A stretch of 9,667 nt of DNA from Cyanobium sp. NIES-981 (GTDB taxonomy: Bacteria > Cyanobacteriota > Cyanobacteriia > PCC-6307 > Cyanobiaceae). The stretch spans positions 1 to 9,667 of the forward strand of contig CAMDSS010000055.1 of NCBI GenBank assembly GCA_945907085.1, written 5' to 3'. The notes below the pieces were generated by a model, which made no database searches, was not told the origin of the DNA, and worked only from the letters and a program-made list of their open reading frames with translations. The position numbers were made by a program, and so were the translations under genes. Of the stretch, positions 5,786 to 9,667 are shown piece by piece (within the stretch, counting starts at the first letter, position 1; every line of letters begins with the position of its first letter).

Positions 5786-6910
5786 TAGCTCTCAGCTCCC
5801 ATACCCACCTCCACACCTTGGCGCAGCAGCGCCTGGATGAAGGGATCGAGGTCGCCATCCATCACCCCCTGCACATCGGTGGTTTCGTGGCTGGTGCGCA
5901 GGTCTTTCACCATTTGGTAGGGGTGGAAGACGTAGTTGCGGATCTGGTTTCCCCAGGCCGCTTCGACGATGTCACCGCGGATGTCGGCGATCTCGGCGGC
6001 CCGTTGCTCCTGGGCAATCACGAGCAATTTGGCCATCAGGAGGGCCATGGCCTTTTCCTTGTTCTGCAGCTGGGAGCGCTCTTGGGTGCAGCGAACCGCC
6101 AGGCCGGTGGGGATGTGCAGGATCCGCACGGCCGTTTCCACCTTGTTCACGTTCTGGCCGCCGGCGCCACCGGAGCGGGACGTGGTGATTTCCAGGTCTT
6201 TTTCGGGAATGTCGAGCTTGACCTCCTCATCGAGTTTGGGCATCACCTCCAGGCCCGCAAAGCTGGTTTGCCGCTTGTCATTGGCGTTGAACGGGGAGAT
6301 CCGTACCAGGCGGTGGGTGCCCTTTTCATTGCGCAGGTAGCCGTAGGCGTAGCGGCCCTCAATTTCCAGGGTGCAGCTTTTGATGCCCGCCTCTTCCCCC
6401 TCGGAGAGTTCCGCCACCGACACCTTCATGCCGTGGTCTTCGGCCCAACGCGTATACATCCGCATCAGCATCAGGGCCCAGTCCTGGGCGTCGGTGCCGC
6501 CGGCGCCGGCGTTGATCGAAATCACCGCACCTTCCTTGTCGTAGATGCCAGACAGCAGGCGTTCCAGTTCCCAGCGATCCAGGTCGGATTTGAGGGTTTG
6601 CAGCGCCCCATTGGCTTCTTCCAGGAGCTCGGCATCCGGCTCCAGGTCGTAGAGCTCGAGGGTGGCCACCCCATCGGCCACGGCTGCTTTCCAGGTGTCC
6701 AACTGTTCGAGTTGGGCCTTCACCTCATCGAGTTGGCGCATTTGCTTTTGCGCCGCCAGTTGGTCGTCCCAGAAATCGGGCTGGGATGCCAGTTGTTCGA
6801 GGTCTTGTTGGCGGGCTTTCAGGGCCGGTACGTCAAAGACAGTCCTGGGCATGGCCCAGGCGGTCGGTGAGCTCGGAAAGATCGCGCTTGAAGTCGGTGA
6901 GATCCAGCAA
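5785..6910 (-). CDS. prfB: Peptide chain release factor 2, expressed through a programmed +1 frameshift
   Basis: RF2 recognises UAA and UGA stops and triggers peptide release on the ribosome. The complete protein needs two frames. A TTG at 6910 opens 25 codons (MLDLTDFKRDLSELTDRL to AQDCL) that end at CTT followed by TGA at 6835-6833. Skipping the T at 6835 continues as DVPALKARQQDLEQL to the TAA at 5785. The joined product is 374 residues. With this start, UGA is codon 26, the stop-recognition SPF tripeptide falls at 205-207, and the catalytic GGQ at 250-252. These are the E. coli RF2 positions, which strongly supports the reconstruction. The ATG at 6852 lies inside the shift region and is not the natural start. 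An in-frame TAG just upstream excludes longer forms; the Shine-Dalgarno before the TTG is weak. The TTG is 14 bases after the FUSC-B stop, and the stop overlaps the next ATG by one base. Confidence 0.93.
6832..6846 (-). promoter_or_regulatory. prfB programmed +1 frameshift site with internal Shine-Dalgarno
   Basis: Read on the minus strand, AGGA (6846-6843) is followed 4 bases later by CTT-TGA-C (6838-6832). CUU UGA C is the canonical RF2 slippery stop. When RF2 is scarce, UGA decoding is slow and the peptidyl-tRNA slips from CUU to UUU, moving the ribosome into the frame of the rest of the protein. E. coli has AGGGGG three bases before CUU; here the stimulatory element is shorter and one base further away, so shift efficiency may be lower. 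The negative feedback is known for the family; its operation here is inferred. Confidence 0.9.
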
Positions 6911-6924
6911 AGGTTTGGACGGAC

Positions 6925-7986
6925 TTACCAGCTCTTGACCCTATCAGCGAGATGCTTCTGCTTCCACAGGTTTGGGAGAGGGTGCGGTGCGTTGATCAGG
7001 GCTTCAACGAGCAGGATGAGACGACTGGCCATCAGTAAATCCATCTTGGATTGCATTTCCATTCCCGCCATCACGTTCTTTGGGGACAGGTCTTCGTTGA
7101 GATGGCGGCGAACTCCGACTTGGAGCATCCCCTGAATCTGATGCAGCGCCTCGAGGTTCTGAGCAGATTCATCCCCCGTCGTGAGCCCTTTCAACCTGGT
7201 GCAGCCGCAGCTGATCAACGCATCCATGATCTGCTCGGAGATGAATGGGTTTTTGGGGCTGCTGTTTAGTAATGGAGCGAGGTCTCGGCAGCAGCTCATC
7301 ACGGTGCTGCCCTGTTGAAGAACGTGCTGCGCCCACAGGAGCGTCCTGTTCTCATGGGCATCGAGAACCGATTGTTCTGCGGCCAGCTCGGGTAATCCTT
7401 GGCGCAGCTCATTGCGAAACGTCCGCAGGTTCTGGAACACCTGGGGCCCATCTGGTGAGGTGTTGAGCTTGCTTAACGCCTGGGCCAGCTCCATCAGCCA
7501 GCTGTTGCACTTCTCCTGCCATTGACTGATGGCTCGTTCGCTGTAGATCTGGCGTGAGATCACGATGCCGAGCATGACCCCCAGAAGGGTCGTTATGGTG
7601 CGCCAGAAGGCGTAGTACCACCAATTTGAGCTGTGGTGGAGGAGGCTGCCGGCAACCACTTGTCCCCCCACGACGTAGCCACTTGTGAGGCCAGCTGCGA
7701 AGCCAAAGATCCTTGCCAGGGTTAAACCGGCGCAGACTTGGATCGCTTGCGGTGCTGCTGTGAGGGCACCTGAGCTGATCACCACCGCGATGAGACCCAT
7801 CAGGGTGCCGGTAAAGCGCTCTCGGCCTGCAATGACACCGCCGCCAAGGTCCGATTCGAGCACCGTGAGTACCCCCAGGGCTAAGAACACTCCCTCCGGC
7901 AGGCTGAGGTAATGACAGGTCGCCACCACGAATGCCAACAGTGCTCCGTTGCGCAGGGTGAGCGCTGCCCGTGGGCGCCGCTTCAT
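6925..7986 (-). CDS. FUSC family membrane protein, second of a pair (FUSC-B)
   Basis: A 353-residue protein from the ATG at 7986. Its N-terminal half is membrane-embedded, with hydrophobic spans around residues 13-28, 33-45, 60-77, 83-100, 103-116 and 131-143. Family-style motifs are RERFTGTLMG at 55-64 and WRTITTLLGVMLGI at 128-141. The remaining 200 or so residues are soluble and helix-rich, as in the cytoplasmic part of FUSC proteins (AaeB, YccS; aromatic acid efflux is known for AaeB). Substrate here is unknown, and no membrane-fusion partner is nearby. The ATG overlaps the FUSC-A stop as ATGA, suggesting coupled translation, so I prefer it to the ATG at 8031, which reads inside FUSC-A. 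Base composition is lower in GC than its neighbours (hand count: 28 of 60 at 7021-7080, 35 of 60 at 7141-7200, against 41 of 60 at 3121-3180). It ends 14 bases before prfB. Confidence 0.75.
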   Translation of the reverse strand: MKRRPRAALTLRNGALLAFVVATCHYLSLPEGVFLALGVLTVLESDLGGGVIAGRERFTGTLMGLIAVVISSGALTAAPQAIQVCAGLTLARIFGFAAGLTSGYVVGGQVVAGSLLHHSSNWWYYAFWRTITTLLGVMLGIVISRQIYSERAISQWQEKCNSWLMELAQALSKLNTSPDGPQVFQNLRTFRNELRQGLPELAAEQSVLDAHENRTLLWAQHVLQQGSTVMSCCRDLAPLLNSSPKNPFISEQIMDALISCGCTRLKGLTTGDESAQNLEALHQIQGMLQVGVRRHLNEDLSPKNVMAGMEMQSKMDLLMASRLILLVEALINAPHPLPNLWKQKHLADRVKSW

Positions 7987-8771
7987 GGAGACCGAAGTGG
8001 TTCTCTCAGGTTGGCGAGTGCTTCCTCGCAAGCTTCCTGATCGATGTGGCGCAAATCTTTTGGAGCCCGTTGCATGGCAACCGCGTGTTGCAGGGCTTGC
8101 TCCAGAAGCTCATCGCGTTTGACAAAGCCAGGCAACTGAAGAGTCCCGGCCTGATGGCTCTGCAGCACCGTGCTGCGGATTTTGCAGTGCTGTGCATAGA
8201 GCCCGATCAGGCTTTCTGCGCCGATTGATTCTTTCCCGGATGTCGCAGTAAGCATCAGGGTGCATAGGCGTTTTTCACTGTCTTGAAGACGTTGCAGCGC
8301 TGGGCGAAACCAGAACAGTCGTTCGATCGCCATGCCGATCAGAAGGCCAACCAAGTGCCAGCCCGCTCGATCAAGGACATACCAACCATCCAAGGCGCTG
8401 AACTCCGGTACGGCCAGGAGCAAGATGGCCGTGATGCATGCATTCATCAGGGTTGCTTGATTGAAGCCCAGCCGACGGCCCCCCAGTTGGATCAGCCCAT
8501 AGCCAATTCCCACGGCCAGCCAGTTGCTGAGTGCCAGGGTCAGCAGAGCCACAACAACTCCGCCGAAGACGGTGCCAACAACCCGGGCCCGGGCCGCAGC
8601 TAGCGAGGCCTCAGCTGTTGGCAGCAAGCTACGGGCAACGCCGTAAAGGATGTAAAAGCCATCGACCTGATTGGGGTTGGGTCCAAGCGCTTGGAAGACC
8701 GCTGTGGCGACGAAGCCTGCGAATCCCACCTGCAGCGCGTTGCGGATCTGGTCTGCGGAGAGCTGTTTCAT
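7983..8771 (-). CDS. FUSC family membrane protein, first of a pair (FUSC-A)
   Basis: A 262-residue protein from the ATG at 8771 (MKQLSADQIRNALQVGFAGF). Hydrophobic spans are near residues 12-29, 64-81, 84-96, 106-122 and 137-150. The FUSC-like glycine/arginine motifs are RARVVGTVFGG at 61-71 and WHLVGLLIGMAIERLFW at 138-154. A soluble helical tail of about 105 residues follows. FUSC-A plus FUSC-B (615 residues) have the same TM-soluble-TM-soluble order as one full-length FUSC protein of roughly 650-720 residues, so the pair may assemble as a split transporter. The upstream ATG at 8909 would extend back across the divergent promoter region and past the grxC start, with a non-membrane-like leader, so I reject it. 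No strong Shine-Dalgarno is seen. It is divergent from grxC. Confidence 0.74.
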   Translation of the reverse strand: MKQLSADQIRNALQVGFAGFVATAVFQALGPNPNQVDGFYILYGVARSLLPTAEASLAAARARVVGTVFGGVVVALLTLALSNWLAVGIGYGLIQLGGRRLGFNQATLMNACITAILLLAVPEFSALDGWYVLDRAGWHLVGLLIGMAIERLFWFRPALQRLQDSEKRLCTLMLTATSGKESIGAESLIGLYAQHCKIRSTVLQSHQAGTLQLPGFVKRDELLEQALQHAVAMQRAPKDLRHIDQEACEEALANLREPLRSP

Positions 8772-8898
8772 ACCAGCTGTCCGGAGTTGGGATGGTCGGG
8801 GCCCGCTGAAGTTTGCATGCCGCTGGCTTTTTGGACAACGGACGTCAAGGCCAGGGGTCGTCGCTTCTAGAGTTGGGCCCACCGGATTGGGAGCCCGA
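8772..8898. promoter_or_regulatory. Divergent intergenic region between FUSC-A and grxC
   Basis: These 127 bases should hold the promoters for the leftward FUSC-prfB cluster and for the rightward grxC-gshB pair. No confident -35/-10 pair could be picked. TTGACG is present on the minus strand at 8848-8843, but I see no matching -10 at the right distance. GCATGC, GACGTC and TCTAGA palindromes occur but are only six bases each. Nothing supports a specific regulator. Confidence 0.45.
8889..8893 (+). promoter_or_regulatory. Ribosome binding site of grxC
   Basis: GGGAG lies 5 bases before the ATG at 8899. It selects this ATG over in-frame upstream starts that would run through the divergent intergenic region. 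Confidence 0.6.
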
Positions 8899-9159
8899 AT
8901 GGCGGCCAACGTTGAGATCTACACCTGGCGGGCCTGCCCGTTTTGCATCCGCGCCAAGGGATTGCTGGATCGCAAGGGCGTCACCTACACCGAATACGCC
9001 ATCGATGGCGATGGGGCTGCCAGAGATGCCATGGCGGCCAAGAGTGGCGGGAGCAGAAGCGTGCCCCAGATTTTTATCGACGGCCAGCACGTGGGTGGCT
9101 GTGATGACATCCATGCGCTGGAGCGCAGTGGCCAGCTCGATCCCCTCCTGGGAGCCTGA
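8899..9159 (+). CDS. grxC: Glutaredoxin 3 (GrxC type)
   Basis: Small dithiol glutaredoxin, 86 residues, the normal size for GrxC. It reduces disulfides and glutathionylated proteins with glutathione in the cytoplasm. The active site CPFC is at residues 13-16 after the first strand (VEIYTWRACPFC). The cis-proline glutathione-binding stretch is SVPQIFIDG, and GGCDD is the usual GG(S/C)DD motif that binds the glutathione gamma-glutamyl end. The start ATG at 8899 has a GGGAG ribosome binding site at the right distance, and the protein begins MAANVEIYTW as expected. The next gene, gshB, starts 2 bases after its stop, so a glutathione user and the glutathione maker are translated from one message. 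Confidence 0.95.
   Translation: MAANVEIYTWRACPFCIRAKGLLDRKGVTYTEYAIDGDGAARDAMAAKSGGSRSVPQIFIDGQHVGGCDDIHALERSGQLDPLLGA
9150..9154 (+). promoter_or_regulatory. Ribosome binding site that decides the gshB TTG start
   Basis: GGGAG inside the end of grxC lies 7 bases before the TTG at 9162. No ATG occurs in the gshB frame until after the conserved N-terminal strand, so this site and the TTG define the start. Confidence 0.6.
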
Positions 9160-9161
9160 AT

Positions 9162-9667
9162 TTGGCCACACCGGCACCCGGGACCAACTCCCAGTTGTTT
9201 GTGATCGATCCGCTGCCGCGGCTCAATCCAGCCAAAGATTCCAGCGTGGCCCTCATGCAGGCGGCCCAGCGGGCTGGTCAGCAGATTTGGGTCTGCACCC
9301 TCCAAGACCTATCCGCGGCTGAGCGGCCGGGAGCTCCCTTGGCGGGCCACGGTGGCCGGGTTCGGGCCCAGCCGGTCACCCTGGCCCCCATGGAGTCCAG
9401 CCCCGCGGGCTGGAGCGTCCCCGAGCCCTGGTTTGTGCTCGGGGAGCCCCAGCAGCTGCCCCTCGATGCCTTCCCCTGGGTGTGGATGCGCAAGGACCCA
9501 CCGGTGGATGAGGCCTACCTCTATGCCACCCATCTGTTGGAGTTGGCGGAGCGCCATGGGGTGCGGGTGTTGAACCGGCCTGCCTCGCTTCGGGCCTGGA
9601 ATGAAAAGCTGGGCGCCCTGCGCTGGAGCCATTTGATGGCCCCCACCCTGGTGAGCAGCCAGGTGGA
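9162..9667 (+). CDS. gshB: Glutathione synthetase (partial, 3' end outside the window)
   Basis: ATP-grasp enzyme joining gamma-glutamylcysteine and glycine to give glutathione. About 168 residues are visible, roughly the N-terminal half of a protein near 310-320 residues. From the TTG the product starts MATPAPGTNSQLFVIDPLPR. The conserved blocks are LFVIDPLPRLNPAKDSSVALM (E. coli has a similar MDP...KDSS strand), MRKDPPVDEAYLYATHLLE from residue 109, and NRPASLRAWNEKLGALRW from residue 138. The frame stays open to the end of the window. It has no ATG at its beginning and is easily missed by ATG-based calling. It follows grxC by 2 bases and is probably coupled to it. Confidence 0.95.
   Translation, partial: MATPAPGTNSQLFVIDPLPRLNPAKDSSVALMQAAQRAGQQIWVCTLQDLSAAERPGAPLAGHGGRVRAQPVTLAPMESSPAGWSVPEPWFVLGEPQQLPLDAFPWVWMRKDPPVDEAYLYATHLLELAERHGVRVLNRPASLRAWNEKLGALRWSHLMAPTLVSSQV

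Noticed and set aside
5818..6870. A 350-residue open frame on the + strand opposite prfB
   Set aside because: Long antisense frames are expected opposite high-GC genes. Its composition (His/Gly/Gln-rich, no recognisable domain) is typical of a mirror frame, and prfB is unmistakable on the other strand.
6853..6924. Gap of 72 bases upstream of prfB as a non-coding leader
   Set aside because: Most of it is the coding leader (TTG 6910 to the UGA) of RF2; only 14 bases are non-coding.
8843..8848. TTGACG on the minus strand as a -35 box for the FUSC cluster
   Set aside because: No acceptable -10 hexamer is found 16-18 bases downstream.
6911..8898. A mobile element carrying the FUSC genes
   Set aside because: The gene content and composition hint at transfer, but no transposase, integrase, tRNA site, terminal inverted repeat or target duplication was seen at the borders.
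1..9667. CRISPR arrays, tRNA, rRNA or defence systems
   Set aside because: No regularly spaced repeats, cloverleaf-like segments or defence-type domains were recognised on either strand.

Overview
The window looks like a chromosomal housekeeping segment of a high-GC picocyanobacterium (Synechococcus/Cyanobium type). The reasons are protein style and gene order. From memory of that group, gshB-grxC lie divergent from a prfB / small protein / ybeY / dgkA / trpG / metallo-beta-lactamase-fold run, which converges on a HisC-type aminotransferase, argS and nadC. I could not run a search to confirm the taxon.

Layout. Bases 1-29 hold what is probably the last codons of nadC. argS (109-1923) and a HisC-family aminotransferase (GTG start at 1935, preceded by a good Shine-Dalgarno) run rightward and end at 3086. 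A leftward cluster meets them 10 bases further on. In transcription order it is FUSC-A (8771-7983), FUSC-B (7986-6925), prfB (6910-5785), a 52-residue membrane protein (5785-5627), ybeY (5596-4979), dgkA (4977-4504), trpG/pabA (4497-3904) and a secreted, degenerate metallo-beta-lactamase-fold protein (3849-3097). Gaps are mostly under 60 bases and several junctions overlap or touch, so the cluster could be one transcript. To the right, grxC (8899-9159) and the 5' half of gshB (TTG start at 9162) form a tight rightward glutathione pair, divergent from the FUSC genes across 127 bases.

The clearest regulatory feature is in prfB. Its true reading frame starts at a TTG at 6910, runs 25 codons to CTT-TGA-C, and needs a +1 frameshift to continue. 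This is the classic release factor 2 autoregulatory switch, with UGA at codon 26 as in E. coli. The ATG at 6852, which simple gene calling would choose, is an artefact.

The most accessory-looking part is the FUSC gene pair. The two short genes together have the TM-soluble-TM-soluble layout of one full-length FUSC/aromatic-acid-exporter-type protein, joined by an ATGA overlap. Their base composition is visibly lower in GC than their neighbours, and they end 14 bases before the prfB start, so they sit between prfB and the glutathione genes. I see no transposase, integrase, CRISPR array, tRNA or rRNA. I do not see a clearly new biological system here. The points most worth following are the FUSC insertion, the RF2 frameshift start, the active-site loss in the MBL-fold protein, and the repeats in ybeY.
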